Shown: positions 1 through 8,988 of the stretch, piece after piece
Position numbering within the stretch: position 1 is the stretch's first letter
How the letters are laid out: the number at the start of each line of letters is the position of its first letter
Assembly (NCBI RefSeq): GCF_001612945.1
Contig: NZ_BDBK01000007.1
Location: 62,001-126,000, forward strand
Source of the DNA: Nocardia inohanensis NBRC 100128
GTDB lineage: Bacteria > Actinomycetota > Actinomycetes > Mycobacteriales > Mycobacteriaceae
Reading direction: 5' to 3'
DNA: 64,000 nucleotides
The notes under the pieces: model-generated
Seen by the model: only the letters and a program-made list of their open reading frames with translations
The model's database searches: none
What the model was told of the DNA's origin: nothing
Translations under genes and position numbers: made by a program

Positions 1-231
1 GCCGCCGCGACCGTGGCCAGCGCCATTCCGGGCGCGACGCTGGAGTCCACCACCGGGCTGGGCAGCATCGTGGAGGTGGTGCTGGGCACCGACTTCGCGG
101 GCACCGTGCGCACCGCGACCGCCTTCGGGCAGACCCTGCCCGACGCACCGGCCGACACCACCGCTGGGGCGGCGGTCACACTCCCGTCCGATCTCGAGCA
201 CGTCAACGCCGCCGACGACACCTGTAAATAG
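1..231 (+). CDS. LCP (LytR-CpsA-Psr) family protein, C-terminal end (partial)
   Basis: The reading frame is open from the first base and stops with TAG at 229-231, so only the last 76 residues are present. The GSIVEVVLG and TATAFGQTLPD stretches resemble the LytR C-terminal domain that follows the LCP catalytic domain in envelope-assembly phosphotransferases joining arabinogalactan or other glycopolymers to peptidoglycan. The GTG at position 13 lies inside the domain and is not a real start. Position next to phoU agrees: in M. tuberculosis an LCP gene (Rv0822c) neighbours phoY2. The catalytic part is outside the window, so the family call rests on the tail and on synteny. Confidence 0.7.
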   Translation, partial: AAATVASAIPGATLESTTGLGSIVEVVLGTDFAGTVRTATAFGQTLPDAPADTTAGAAVTLPSDLEHVNAADDTCK

Positions 232-244
232 CGGTTAACAAGCA

Positions 245-269
245 CCCGGTCCGAGCTGCACGGACCGGG
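245..269 (+). terminator. Hairpin after the LCP gene
   Basis: A perfect 9-bp inverted repeat, CCCGGTCCG (245-253) and CGGACCGGG (261-269), with a 7-nt loop, lies 14 nt after the LCP stop codon. No U-tract follows, so termination is inferred. Confidence 0.55.
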
Positions 270-329
270 ATGCGACCGACCGGCACCGATGATTAACCCA
301 CCGTTGGTGACTTGGTCAGCGACGACCAC

Positions 330-335
330 TAATGT
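330..335 (+). promoter_or_regulatory. -10 box TAATGT, leaderless start of phoU
   Basis: TAATGT ends 8 nt before the ATG of phoU and no Shine-Dalgarno sequence is present. Transcription is predicted to start at or beside the A of the ATG. Confidence 0.55.
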
Positions 336-343
336 CTTGAGTC

Positions 344-1015
344 ATGCGTGTCATCTACAACGAACAAATGGCCGAGCTCGCCGATCTGCTCGGTGGCATG
401 GCCGGGCTCGCCGGATCGGCGATGGAGCGGGCGACCAACTCGCTGCTCAACGCCGATCTCGAGCTCGCGGAGCAGGTGATCACCGAATACGACCGCATCG
501 CCGAGATGATCCAGCTGGCCGAGGAGAAAGCCTTCGCGCTGCTGGCGTTGCAGGCCCCCGTCGCCGGTGACCTGCGGCAGGTGGTCAGCGCCATCCAGAT
601 CGTCGCCGACGTGAACCGGATGGGTGTGCTGTCGCTGCACGTCGCCAAGATGACCCGGCGTCGCTTCCCCGCGCACGCGGTCCCCGAGGCGGTCAACAGC
701 TACTTCGCCGAAATGGGCCGGATCGCGGTCAAGATGGGCGCGGCGGCCAAGGAGGTGCTCGAGACCCGTGATCCCGAGCGCGCCGCCAAGCTCAATGACG
801 ACGACGAGGCGATGGACGATCTGCGCAAGCATCTGTTCACGCTGATCATGGACCGCGACTGGCAGTTCGGTGTGGCGTCGGCGGTGGACGTGGCGCTGCT
901 GGGTCGCTACTACGAGCGCTTCGCCGACCACGCCGTGGAGATCGGGCGCCGCGTGGTGTTCCTGGTGACCGGCGTGCTGCCGCCGGACCCGGACTCCGAG
1001 AAAGAGTCGATCTGA
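344..1015 (+). CDS. phoU: Phosphate signalling protein PhoU
   Basis: A 223-residue, mostly helical protein of the PhoU family, which normally has two related three-helix bundles. The typical repeats are visible: an N-terminal bundle with the [11 protein letters not shown] motif and a second one ending in the conserved [16 protein letters not shown] segment, which carries the metal-binding E/D positions. PhoU links the Pst transporter to the phosphate-sensing kinase and restrains phosphate uptake. Here it is separated from the minus-strand pstSCAB operon by a drug transporter and points the other way, as phoY2 does in mycobacteria. The start is supported by the TAATGT box 8 nt upstream. Confidence 0.96.
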   Translation: MRVIYNEQMAELADLLGGMAGLAGSAMERATNSLLNADLELAEQVITEYDRIAEMIQLAEEKAFALLALQAPVAGDLRQVVSAIQIVADVNRMGVLSLHVAKMTRRRFPAHAVPEAVNSYFAEMGRIAVKMGAAAKEVLETRDPERAAKLNDDDEAMDDLRKHLFTLIMDRDWQFGVASAVDVALLGRYYERFADHAVEIGRRVVFLVTGVLPPDPDSEKESI

Positions 1016-1023
1016 CTCTCAGA

Positions 1024-1141
1024 GCTCTCAGGGGTAAACCCCTGAAACCCCGCCACAGGAAGGGCTCTCCGGGTAAACCCCTGAAACCCCGCCAGAGGAA
1101 GGGCTCTCCGGGTAAGCCCTGAGACCCCTTCGACAGGAAGG
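1024..1141 (+). repeat. Three tandem copies of a 39-40 bp CAGGGG hairpin repeat
   Basis: Three head-to-tail units (about 1024-1063, 1064-1102, 1103-1141) each run GCTCTC, a GGGG-TAAA-CCCCTG hairpin core, AAACCCC and AGGAAGG. Unit 1 has a perfect CAGGGG/CCCCTG stem (1029-1044); units 2 and 3 are degraded. Related units occur near 37534 and 62034. Confidence 0.8.
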
Positions 1142-1160
1142 GCTTCAAGGGCAGGCCCGT

Positions 1161-1197
1161 ACTCGACGCCCGCACGGACACGGTGCGGGCGTCGAGT
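1161..1197. terminator. Bidirectional terminator between phoU and the MFS gene
   Basis: A perfect 15-bp stem, ACTCGACGCCCGCAC (1161-1175) against 1183-1197 with a 7-nt loop, sits just after the stop codon of the convergent transporter gene. Confidence 0.7.
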
Positions 1198-1202
1198 CGT
1201 TC

Positions 1203-2834
1203 CTAGGCTTCTGCGGAATCGGTTGGGGCGGGGTCTTTCTCACGCCAGCCCATGAGGTACGACTCGCCGCGTTCCGGCTTCCAGGGCAGCGTCACGGCGA
1301 CGATCAAAGCCGCTACCACCAGGGTGCCTACGGCGACGTACGAAGCCGCCTGCGCGCCTTCCATGGCCGCCACCTTCATGGTGTGGACGAGGTCCGCTTT
1401 GGCCGGGGCCAGGATCGGATTCACCGGCGCCTTCACGATTTCCAGCACGCTGATCGGCGTATTGCTCGCCAGCTCCTTCTGCTGCGGATTCATGATCTGG
1501 CTGGGAATTCCGGCGATCTTCTCGGCCACCCGCGAGGTGTAGACCGAGGTCATGATCGAGCCGAGCAGCGCCACACCGAGCGCGCCGCCCACCTCACGAG
1601 TGGTGTCGTTCACGGCCGAACCCGCGCCGGCCTCCTCCAAAGGCACTGCGCCCATGATGGATTCGGTGGCCGGCCCCTGCACCACCGCGAATCCCAATCC
1701 CATCAGGATCATGGACAGCACAACCGGTCCGAGATAAGGGGTTTCGACCGTCGTCTGCCCGGCGATGTACATGGCCACACCGAGGACCAGCAGGCCCGAC
1801 ACCACCATGGCCGTGGTGCCGACCCGCTGTGCGAGCAAGGTCGCGACCGGTGCGCCCAGGCCCACCGCCACCGCGAAAGGCAGTGAGTGGATGCCGAATT
1901 GGAGCGGGGACAGCTCCTTCACACCCTGGAAGTACTGGGTGATCAGGAACAGGAACCCGAAGGCGGAGAAGTAGGAGACGGTGATCGCCAGCGACGGCAG
2001 CGCGAAACGGCGGTTCTTGAACAGCCGCATATTCAGCACCGGCGTCGCGACTCGCAGCTCCCACAGCACGAACACCGAGAGCGCGAGCGCGGAGAACAGG
2101 TAGCCCAGCAGGCTCTGTGTGGAGAGCCAGCCGTGCTTCGGGGCCTCGATAATGCTCCACACCAGCGCGGTGATACCGATCAGCGACAGCAGAATGCCGA
2201 TGCGGTCCAGGCGATCCACATGAGCCGCCTTGGATTCCGGGACCGTCAGATACACGGCCACGATGGCGACCAAGGCGACCGGCACATTGATCCAGAACAC
2301 CGAATGCCAGGAGAAGTACTCCAGCAGCCAGCCGCCGATGGTCGGGCCGATCGCGATGGCCACACCCGCCATGGCGGTCCAAAGCGCAATGGCCGCAGCG
2401 CGTTCCCGCTTCCGGGTGAAGATGTTGGTGAGCAGGGCGAGCGTGGCCGGGAAGACCACCGCCGCGAACACGCCCATGCCGGCGCGGGCCGCGATCACTT
2501 GGCCGAGCCCGGAGGAGAGCGCACCGGCCGCCGACATGGCCGCCACACCGGTCAGGCCGATCACCATGAACAGGCGGCGGCCGTAGCGGTCACCGAGATG
2601 GCCCATCGCCAGCAGCAGGCCCGAGAAGGCCAGCGTGAACGCGTCCACGATCCATTGCAGCCCGCTCATATCGGCCTGCAATTCCACGGCCATCGATGGC
2701 AGTGCCACGTTGACCAGCGTGTTATCCAGCACGACAAGCAGTTCCGCGAGACAGATCGCGATCAAAGCCGCGATCTTCGCTCTGGACGAGAGTCCCGCGG
2801 TCCCGGATACCCGGGTCGCCGTTGACACCGTCAT
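1203..2834 (-). CDS. MFS multidrug efflux transporter (DHA2 / EmrB-QacA type)
   Basis: A 543-residue membrane protein with about 14 hydrophobic segments, the size and layout of DHA2 (14-TMS) proton-driven drug exporters. The loop after helix 2 has the motif-A pattern GHLGDRYGRRLF, and WIVDAFTLAFSGLLLAMG and the motif-C-like region AMAGVAIAIGPTIGGWL are typical of the family. The start is ATG 2834 because AGGAGG lies 8 nt upstream; a GTG three codons earlier overlaps that site. The gene stands alone between phoU and the pst operon, and a TetR-type palindrome covers its promoter, so drug- or lipid-inducible expression is likely. The substrate cannot be read from the sequence. Confidence 0.93.
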   Translation of the reverse strand: MTVSTATRVSGTAGLSSRAKIAALIAICLAELLVVLDNTLVNVALPSMAVELQADMSGLQWIVDAFTLAFSGLLLAMGHLGDRYGRRLFMVIGLTGVAAMSAAGALSSGLGQVIAARAGMGVFAAVVFPATLALLTNIFTRKRERAAAIALWTAMAGVAIAIGPTIGGWLLEYFSWHSVFWINVPVALVAIVAVYLTVPESKAAHVDRLDRIGILLSLIGITALVWSIIEAPKHGWLSTQSLLGYLFSALALSVFVLWELRVATPVLNMRLFKNRRFALPSLAITVSYFSAFGFLFLITQYFQGVKELSPLQFGIHSLPFAVAVGLGAPVATLLAQRVGTTAMVVSGLLVLGVAMYIAGQTTVETPYLGPVVLSMILMGLGFAVVQGPATESIMGAVPLEEAGAGSAVNDTTREVGGALGVALLGSIMTSVYTSRVAEKIAGIPSQIMNPQQKELASNTPISVLEIVKAPVNPILAPAKADLVHTMKVAAMEGAQAASYVAVGTLVVAALIVAVTLPWKPERGESYLMGWREKDPAPTDSAEA

Positions 2835-2851
2835 CCGACACACCTCCTGAC

Positions 2852-2867
2852 TAAACCGATTGGTTTA
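2852..2867 (-). promoter_or_regulatory. TetR-type operator TAAACCGATTGGTTTA
   Basis: A 16-bp dyad with perfect 6-bp arms (TAAACC/GGTTTA) around GATT lies 17 nt before the transporter start codon, where the promoter must be. This is the usual operator form for TetR repressors of efflux pumps. No regulator gene is adjacent. Confidence 0.65.
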
Positions 2868-2935
2868 CTTACAGGAAGACTAACTGTGACTGACGGTTGC
2901 ACACAACAGCCGGTGGCCCCTATGACGCAGGACAC

Positions 2936-2966
2936 AAAAAGGCCCCGGTCTACCGACCGGGGCCTT
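2936..2966 (-). terminator. Intrinsic terminator of the pst operon
   Basis: A 12-bp perfect stem (AAGGCCCCGGTC at 2939-2950, GACCGGGGCCTT at 2955-2966) with a 4-nt loop. On the minus strand the stem is followed by an unbroken T run, giving a classical Rho-independent terminator 14 nt after the pstB stop. Confidence 0.9.
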
Positions 2967-2980
2967 CGAGTACAGGCGGT

Positions 2981-3757
2981 TTATCCGAAGCGGCCCGAGA
3001 TGTAATCCTCGGTCGCCTTCTGCGACGGGTTGGAGAAGATGCGCTCGGTCTCGTCGATCTCGATCAGACGGCCGGGCTTGCCCTGGGCTTCCAGGTTGAA
3101 GAACGCGGTCTGGTCACTCACACGCGCGGCCTGCTGCATGTTGTGGGTGACGATGACGATCGTGAACTCCTTCTTCAGCTCGGAGATCAGATCCTCGATC
3201 GCGAGGGTCGAGATCGGGTCCAGCGCCGAACACGGCTCGTCCATCAGCAGCACATCCGGCGACACCGCGATGGCACGCGCGATGCACAGCCGCTGCTGCT
3301 GACCACCGGAGAGCCCGCCGCCCGGCTTGTCGAGCCGGTCCTTGACCTCGTTCCAGAGGTTCGCCCCGCGCAGCGAGCGCTCGGCGACCTCCTCGAGCTC
3401 CTTCTTGTTGCGCACGCCCTGCAACTTCAGCCCCGCCACCACATTGTCGCGAATGGACATGGTGGGGAACGGGTTCGGCCGCTGGAACACCATGCTGATG
3501 GTGCGCCGCACGCCCACCGGATCGATGTTCGCGCCGTAGATGTCCTCGCCGTCGAGCAGCACCGCGCCCTCGACGCGGGCGCTCGGGGTCACCTCGTGCA
3601 TGCGGTTCAGCGCCCGCAGCACGGTGGACTTACCGCAGCCGGACGGGCCGATGAAGGCGGTCACGCTGCGCGGCAATACGGTCAGCGACACGTCCGAGAC
3701 GGCGTGGAACTTGCCGTAGAAAATATTCAGGTCTTTGACGTCGATCCGCTTGGCCAT
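2981..3757 (-). CDS. pstB: Phosphate ABC transporter ATPase PstB
   Basis: A 258-residue ATPase that powers inorganic phosphate import by the PstCA channel. It shows the Walker [10 protein letters not shown], the PstB-type Q-loop region [14 protein letters not shown], the signature [14 protein letters not shown], the Walker [14 protein letters not shown] and the switch histidine in [13 protein letters not shown]. Length matches the family. It is the last gene of pstSCAB, 12 nt after pstA, with an intrinsic terminator behind it. In mycobacteria the orthologue is called phoT. Confidence 0.98.
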   Translation of the reverse strand: MAKRIDVKDLNIFYGKFHAVSDVSLTVLPRSVTAFIGPSGCGKSTVLRALNRMHEVTPSARVEGAVLLDGEDIYGANIDPVGVRRTISMVFQRPNPFPTMSIRDNVVAGLKLQGVRNKKELEEVAERSLRGANLWNEVKDRLDKPGGGLSGGQQQRLCIARAIAVSPDVLLMDEPCSALDPISTLAIEDLISELKKEFTIVIVTHNMQQAARVSDQTAFFNLEAQGKPGRLIEIDETERIFSNPSQKATEDYISGRFG

Positions 3758-3769
3758 CAGTCTTTCCTT

Positions 3770-4669
3770 CTATCGGTTCCGCGTCAGCAGCTTGTTGACC
3801 GCAGCGGCGGCGAGGTACAGCACCGCGATGATCAGGATCAGGGTGAGCGCGGCGCCCCACACGCGAGCGCGGCCCGCGGGCTCGGGGTTGGCCAGCTCCT
3901 GGTAGATCATCAGCGGCAGCGACGCCATATTGCCGTTGGCGACATCGAAGTTGATCGACTTGGAGTAGCCGACCAGCACCAGCACCGGCGCGGTCTCACC
4001 CATGACGCGGGCCAGCGACAGCAGGATGCCGGAGATCATGCCGGGGGCCGCGGTCGGAACCACGATCCGCACAATGGTTTTCCACTTCGGGATGCCCAAT
4101 GCGTAAGAGGCTTCGCGCAATTCGTCCGGGACGAGCTTGAGCATCTCCTCGGTGGAGCGCACCACCACCGGCAGCATCAGCAGCACCAGCGCCAGCGACA
4201 CCGCGAACGCGCTCTGCGGGAAACCGAAGGTGGCGATCCACAGCGCGAAGATGAACAGCGCCGCCACGATGGACGGCACACCGGCCAGGATGTCGACCAT
4301 GAAGGTGGTGGTCTTGGCCAGCCAGCCGCGCCCGTACTCCACCAGGTAGACCGCGGCCATGATGCCCAGGGGCACCGCGATGATCGCGGCCATGGCCGAC
4401 TGCACGATGGTGCCGTAGATGGCGTGGTACACACCGCCGGCACTCTGGTCGGGCAGCACGCCCTTCTGCGACTTGGTCCACCAGTCGATATCGGCGACCG
4501 TGGCCGCGCCCTTCTCCAGGACGGTCCACAGCACCCACAGCAGCGGCACCAGCGCGATGGCGAAGCAGGCCCACACGATGCCGGTGGCGAGGTTGTTCTT
4601 GATCCGCCGGGCGGTGGAGACGTGCCGGAAGGTCGGGGCCTTGACCGGCTTGTCGAGTGTGGTGGTCAT
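3770..4669 (-). CDS. pstA: Phosphate ABC transporter permease PstA
   Basis: A 299-residue inner-membrane permease with about six hydrophobic helices; together with PstC it forms the phosphate channel. The cytoplasmic EAA-type loop is present as [23 protein letters not shown], followed by [21 protein letters not shown], both typical of PstA. The start ATG overlaps the pstC stop (ATGA), so the two are translationally coupled. Third gene of the pst operon. Confidence 0.97.
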   Translation of the reverse strand: MTTTLDKPVKAPTFRHVSTARRIKNNLATGIVWACFAIALVPLLWVLWTVLEKGAATVADIDWWTKSQKGVLPDQSAGGVYHAIYGTIVQSAMAAIIAVPLGIMAAVYLVEYGRGWLAKTTTFMVDILAGVPSIVAALFIFALWIATFGFPQSAFAVSLALVLLMLPVVVRSTEEMLKLVPDELREASYALGIPKWKTIVRIVVPTAAPGMISGILLSLARVMGETAPVLVLVGYSKSINFDVANGNMASLPLMIYQELANPEPAGRARVWGAALTLILIIAVLYLAAAAVNKLLTRNR

Positions 4670-5730
4670 CCGTTCACCTTCCCTCCGGCCACCAAGCGGG
4701 CCAGGGCGTTGACGATGAAGGTCAGGGCGAACAGGACGAAGCCGGCCGCGATGTAGGCGCCGGTGGGCAGCTTCGAGCTGAATTCCGAAGCCGCCGAAGC
4801 GATCTTGGAAGCGAAGGTGTAGCCACCGTCGAAGAGCGACCAGCCGCCGGCCTGCGCCGAGGTGCGCAGCACCACGAGGACGGCGATGGTCTCACCGAGC
4901 GCGCGGCCCAGGCCCAGCATGGAACCGGCGATCACACCGGAGCGGCCGTAGGGCAGCACCGTCATCCGCACGACTTCCCACTTGGTGGCGCCGAGCGCCT
5001 GCGCCGCCTCGATGTGCGCGCGGGGGGTCAGACCGAAGACCTCACGGCTGACCGAGGTGATGATCGGCAGGATCATCACCGCGAGCACCACGCCCGCGGT
5101 GAAGATGGTGCCGCCACCGGAGATGGAGACATTGCCGTCGGAGAAGAGGAAGAACCAGCCCAGCTTCTCGTTCAGGAAGCGCTGGACCGGCTCCAGTTTC
5201 GGAGCCAGCACCAGCACGCCCCAGAGACCGAACACGATCGAAGGCACCGCGGCCAGCAGATCCACGATCATGGAGAACGGCCGGGCCAGCTGCTTGGGCG
5301 AGTACTGCGTCAGGAACAACGCGATACCCACGCCGATCGGCACCGCGATGGCCAGCGCGAACAGCGAGCTCAGCACCGTGACCATGAACAGGTCCTTGAT
5401 GCCGAAGCGCAGATCATCAGCGTTCGAGGTGTTGAACTCGGTGCTGGTGAAGAAGTTCGCGTGGTTCGCCGCGATCGACGGCACCGCCCGCACCAGCAGG
5501 AAGAGCGCGATCAGGGCGATGGAGGCGACGATGATGCCGCCTGCCGCGGTGGCAGCCGAGCGGAAAACGAATTCCGCACCGTACTTGGTGGGGGCTTTAC
5601 GCCCGGCGGCCGGCTTGGTGCTGGGTTCGGTCGGCATGAGCGCAGTATCCCCCGGCTGCTGGCGACGGTCCGCCCGCGGGCCGGTCGCTACCGACTGGCC
5701 CGCGGATGATATTTCGTCGTGCACGGTCAT
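4666..5730 (-). CDS. pstC: Phosphate ABC transporter permease PstC
   Basis: A 354-residue permease, longer than most PstC because of a polar, disordered N-terminal tail of about 55 residues. The transmembrane part has the EAA loop [22 protein letters not shown] and the conserved [13 protein letters not shown]. It pairs with PstA. The start used is ATG 5730, 20 nt after the pstS stop, but the ribosome site there is weak; an in-frame ATG at 5637 behind a GGGGG stretch would shorten the tail by 31 residues and is a real alternative. Confidence 0.95.
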   Translation of the reverse strand: MTVHDEISSAGQSVATGPRADRRQQPGDTALMPTEPSTKPAAGRKAPTKYGAEFVFRSAATAAGGIIVASIALIALFLLVRAVPSIAANHANFFTSTEFNTSNADDLRFGIKDLFMVTVLSSLFALAIAVPIGVGIALFLTQYSPKQLARPFSMIVDLLAAVPSIVFGLWGVLVLAPKLEPVQRFLNEKLGWFFLFSDGNVSISGGGTIFTAGVVLAVMILPIITSVSREVFGLTPRAHIEAAQALGATKWEVVRMTVLPYGRSGVIAGSMLGLGRALGETIAVLVVLRTSAQAGGWSLFDGGYTFASKIASAASEFSSKLPTGAYIAAGFVLFALTFIVNALARLVAGGKVNG

Positions 5731-5750
5731 GGTGTTTTTCGATCAGTCGA

Positions 5751-6872
5751 TCAGGAGATGGCGTTGATCGCGGTGGTCAGCTTGGTCTTGAACTTCTCCG
5801 GGATCGGCACGTAGCCGGCGTCCGCGAGACCGTTCTGACCATTGCCCACGGCCGAGGTCAGGAACGCCTTGACCGCCTTGGCGGTATCGGCGTCGCTGTA
5901 CTTCGAGCAGACGATCTCGTAGGTCGGCAGCATGATCGGGTACGCGCCGGCGGCGGTCGGCTTGTAGAACGACGAGGTGTCGAGCACCAGGTCGTTGCCC
6001 TCACCGGAGATCTTGACGCCGTCGATGGCCTTGCCCGCGGTCTCCGAGGTCAGCTCGACCGGCTTCGGGTCGTTGGAGGTCTCGACGGTCAGGATCTTGG
6101 CGACCGAGAGGTTCTGCGCCTTGGCGAAGGCCCACTCGTTGTAGGTGATGGCGAACTTGGTGTTCTTCACCGCGGCCGAGGTGCCCTCGTTGCCCTTGGC
6201 GCCTTCGCCGACACCGCCGGTGAAGGCCTTGCCGTCACCCTTGGCGTAACCGCCGGCGGCGGTCAGGTACTTCTGGAAGTTGTCGGTGGTGCCCGACTCG
6301 TCCGAGCGGAAGATCACGGCGATCTTGTCGGACGGCAGCTTGTCCGCCTTGTTGGCGTTGAGCGCCTTGATGGCTTGGTCGTCCCAGGTGGCGATCTCAC
6401 CGGAGAAGATCTTGGCGAGGGTCTTGCCGTCCAGCACCAGATCGGTCACGCCGGGGATGTTGTAGGTGACGGCGATCGGGCCGAACACGGCCGGCAGGTT
6501 CCAGGCCGGGCTGCCACAGCGGGCGGCGGCCTTGGCGATCTCGTCCTTCTTGGCGTTCAGCGGGGAGTCCGAACCGGCGAAATCGGTCTGGCCGCCGAGG
6601 AACTCGTTCACACCCGCGCCGGAGCCCGAGGAGGTGTAGTCCAGCTTGGCGCCGGAGCAGTTGTTCTCGTAGGCGGCGATGAACCGGTCCATGGCGTTCT
6701 TCTGCGCCGAGGAGCCGGAGGCCTTCAGAGCGGACTTGCCGCCACAGGCGACGTCGATCTTGGTGCCGCCGCCGGTCTGTGCCGAGTTGTCGTCACTGCC
6801 ACAAGCCGAAAGGGTCAGGGCACCGGCCGCGGCCAGCACGCCGAGCAGGGCGCTGCTGCGCTTGAGATTCAC
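5751..6872 (-). CDS. pstS: Phosphate-binding lipoprotein PstS
   Basis: A 373-residue lipid-anchored phosphate receptor that feeds PstCA. After a short basic N-terminus it has a hydrophobic signal ending in the lipobox LSAC, then the PBP fold with [30 protein letters not shown] and [16 protein letters not shown], the loops that hold phosphate. The start is GTG 6872 behind GGAGGA; the open frame continues upstream but those residues would block the signal peptide. First gene of the operon; a two-unit PHO-box-like direct repeat lies about 150 nt upstream, which fits induction by phosphate starvation. Confidence 0.96.
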   Translation of the reverse strand: MNLKRSSALLGVLAAAGALTLSACGSDDNSAQTGGGTKIDVACGGKSALKASGSSAQKNAMDRFIAAYENNCSGAKLDYTSSGSGAGVNEFLGGQTDFAGSDSPLNAKKDEIAKAAARCGSPAWNLPAVFGPIAVTYNIPGVTDLVLDGKTLAKIFSGEIATWDDQAIKALNANKADKLPSDKIAVIFRSDESGTTDNFQKYLTAAGGYAKGDGKAFTGGVGEGAKGNEGTSAAVKNTKFAITYNEWAFAKAQNLSVAKILTVETSNDPKPVELTSETAGKAIDGVKISGEGNDLVLDTSSFYKPTAAGAYPIMLPTYEIVCSKYSDADTAKAVKAFLTSAVGNGQNGLADAGYVPIPEKFKTKLTTAINAIS

Positions 6873-7024
6873 TATTCCTCCGCGAATCACGGTCTGCACG
6901 CCCGACCCCTCAACGGTCGGACGGGCGTATGTGGATGGCCGTTCGCTGCGAACTAGCACACCGGGCAGCGGTGTACCGCCCACAAGCAACGTAAGGGCGG
7001 ACAGTGGCCAGTTGGACCTGGGCA

Positions 7025-7042
7025 GGTGAACGGGAGATGAAC
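7025..7042 (-). promoter_or_regulatory. PHO-box-like direct repeat upstream of pstS
   Basis: On the minus strand GTTCATC (7042-7036) and GTTCACC (7031-7025) are spaced 11 bp start to start, the geometry of actinobacterial PhoP boxes (GTTCACC-N4 repeats). Only two units are recognisable. The site lies 153 nt before the pstS start codon. Confidence 0.6.
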
Positions 7043-7102
7043 AGACCACCCCGATTGCCCTGCACCATATGTGACATTAGCCGCACAATTGCGGAGGAGT
7101 GA

Positions 7103-8008
7103 TCAGGACGCGGCGGAGTAGGCGGCGTCGATATGGAAGGGCGCGAAGCCCAGCCGGGTGTAGGTGTGCACGGCGGCCGTGTTGTCGGCCTCGGTGTAGA
7201 GCAGCACCGAACCCAGATCGCGGTCGCGCAGGTAGTGCAGGCCCGCGAGCGTCAGCAGCCGGCCGAGGCCGCGACCCTGCGCCGCGGGATCGATCCCGAC
7301 CACGTAAACCTCGCCCACCGGCGGGTTTTCATCGTGATGGACCTTGGTCCAATGGAAGCCGAGGATCTTGTCCGGCGCGGCCGGATCGACCGCGATGAAG
7401 AGACCCTTCGGGTCGAACCAGGATTCGCCGCGGCGCGCGTCGATATCGCGCTCGGTCCAGCCACCCTGTTCGGGATGCCACGCGAAGGCCGCGTTATTGA
7501 CCCGCAGGATTTCCGCGTCGTCGGAAGGCCCCGCGTACGTACGCAATTCGAGCCCGTCCGGCACCGTCAATTCCGGTAGCTCGGTATTAGCGAGATCACG
7601 TCGCATCTGCCACAACTCGCGTGCGACGGAGAGCCCGAGCCGCCCCGCCAAACCCTGTGCGGCAGCGAGATTTCCATGCGCCCAGACCCGCGCGCCCGGC
7701 CCGCCCGCGGTCAGCGCGGCCGACACCAGTTCGGTTCCGATCCCCTGCCGCCGGAACTCCGGATCCACCGCCACCTCGGCCATGGCCGGGTGTTCCCCGT
7801 GCGCCGGAACCAGATTCGCGTACCCCGCCACGGCATCCTCGCGCACGACCACGAAATGCCGCGCCTCGGATTCGGCGGTCAGCGACAGCACCGCCTGCTC
7901 GGACACCGGCGCGACGCCGTCGGCCGCGGTGGCCCGCTCCAGCACGCCGCGCACCCGCGGGGCCAGCTCATCGGAGACGGTCGCGGTCCACTCCCCCGCC
8001 AGGCTCAC
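7103..8008 (-). CDS. mshD: Mycothiol synthase MshD
   Basis: A 301-residue double-GNAT acetyltransferase, the expected size for MshD, which acetylates the cysteine of Cys-GlcN-Ins in the last step of mycothiol synthesis. The N-terminal GNAT half has EVAVDPEFRRQGIGTELV and the C-terminal half has VVGIDPAAQGRGLGRLLT, the R/Q-x-x-G-x-G/A acetyl-CoA loops. The conserved NNAAFAWHPEQGGWT segment is diagnostic of MshD. The GTG start shares one base with the glnR stop (TAGTG). The glnR-mshD order is the same as in M. tuberculosis (Rv0818-Rv0819). Confidence 0.97.
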   Translation of the reverse strand: MSLAGEWTATVSDELAPRVRGVLERATAADGVAPVSEQAVLSLTAESEARHFVVVREDAVAGYANLVPAHGEHPAMAEVAVDPEFRRQGIGTELVSAALTAGGPGARVWAHGNLAAAQGLAGRLGLSVARELWQMRRDLANTELPELTVPDGLELRTYAGPSDDAEILRVNNAAFAWHPEQGGWTERDIDARRGESWFDPKGLFIAVDPAAPDKILGFHWTKVHHDENPPVGEVYVVGIDPAAQGRGLGRLLTLAGLHYLRDRDLGSVLLYTEADNTAAVHTYTRLGFAPFHIDAAYSAAS

Positions 8009-8757
8009 TACACAGGTCCGTTCGCCGAGGTCAATTCATCGTCCGCGCCCTCGGACTCCGGGAAGGTGACGGCGTCGCCCTTGCTGGAACGCGCCGGCCG
8101 CACCGCCTTGTAGCCGACATTGCGGACGGTGCCGATGAGCGATTCGTATTCGCTGCCGAGCTTGGCGCGCAACCGCCGCACATGCACGTCCACGGTGCGG
8201 GTGCCGCCGAAGAAGTCGTAGCCCCACACCTCCTGCAACAGCTGTGCGCGGGTGAAGACCCGGCCGGCGTGCTGGGCGAGATATTTGAGGAGCTCGAACT
8301 CCTTGTAGGTGAGGTCGAGCGGGCGGCCGCGCAGTCGCGCGGTGTAGGTGCCCTCGTCGATGACCAGCTCACCGAGGGTGATCTTGCCGGTGTTCTCCGG
8401 GCTCGCCACCCCGCCGTTGCGGGCGACCAGCAGCCGCAGCCGCGCGTCGAGTTCGGCGGGACCGGTACCCGGCAGCAGGATGTCGTCCAGCCCCCAGTCC
8501 GCGTTCACCGCGACCAGTCCGCCCTCGGTCAGCACCGCCACCACCGGCACCGACGATCCGGTGCTGCCCAGCAAACGGCAAAGGCCGCGCGCGGCGGCCA
8601 GATCGGTGCGGGCGTCGACCAGTGCCACATCGGCCGAACCGGCTTCGAGCAGCGACGCCACCTCGGTCGGAGCCGGTCGCACGTGGTGCGGCAGCAGCGA
8701 CAGTGACGGCAGCACCGCCTCTGGATTGGGGTCGGAGGTCAGCAGGAGCAGCTCCAT
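8008..8757 (-). CDS. glnR: Nitrogen regulator GlnR (OmpR-type orphan response regulator)
   Basis: A 249-residue regulator with a receiver-like domain (about 1-115) and a winged-helix DNA-binding domain (about 130-225; [29 protein letters not shown]). The N-terminus [20 protein letters not shown] is nearly that of mycobacterial GlnR. Asp48 is present, but the acidic pocket of canonical receivers is missing, as expected for GlnR, which works without a partner kinase. It controls nitrogen assimilation genes. ATG 8757 is chosen because GGAGGG lies 5 nt upstream; an in-frame ATG six codons earlier overlaps that site. Translationally coupled to mshD. Confidence 0.96.
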   Translation of the reverse strand: MELLLLTSDPNPEAVLPSLSLLPHHVRPAPTEVASLLEAGSADVALVDARTDLAAARGLCRLLGSTGSSVPVVAVLTEGGLVAVNADWGLDDILLPGTGPAELDARLRLLVARNGGVASPENTGKITLGELVIDEGTYTARLRGRPLDLTYKEFELLKYLAQHAGRVFTRAQLLQEVWGYDFFGGTRTVDVHVRRLRAKLGSEYESLIGTVRNVGYKAVRPARSSKGDAVTFPESEGADDELTSANGPV

Positions 8758-8976
8758 GGGGGCCCTCCATCCCATCTGGCATGTGCGTGGCTACTGCGTT
8801 GTCAGCCACACCCGCATGCTGGTTATCACAGGTAAGTCGGTTGCTACATTAGCGCGTCCGAACCCACAGCCTCGCATTCCGGGTAGCCGTCGCAAACCCG
8901 GTTACCGCGAAGATCACAGGGAGGCATGATCCGGGTCACCCGGGCGGCGGCATCGGACAGGCCGATCACGCCCTAC

Positions 8977-8982
8977 TAGGGT
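8977..8982 (+). promoter_or_regulatory. -10 box TAGGGT, leaderless start of lmeA
   Basis: TAGGGT is followed by 6 nt and then the lmeA ATG; no ribosome-binding site is present. Confidence 0.5.
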
Positions 8983-8988
8983 GCTCCT

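Noticed and set aside
1024..1141. CRISPR array
   Set aside because: Units are directly adjacent with no spacers and there are no cas genes; it is a tandem hairpin repeat.
2897..4756. A 619-codon plus-strand frame opposite pstB and pstA
   Set aside because: Crosses the intrinsic terminator of the pst operon and mirrors two clear genes.
8758..8988. GlnR box in the glnR-lmeA intergenic region
   Set aside because: A GGTAAC stretch is present but the second half-site does not match the GTnAC-n6-GaAAC pattern well enough.
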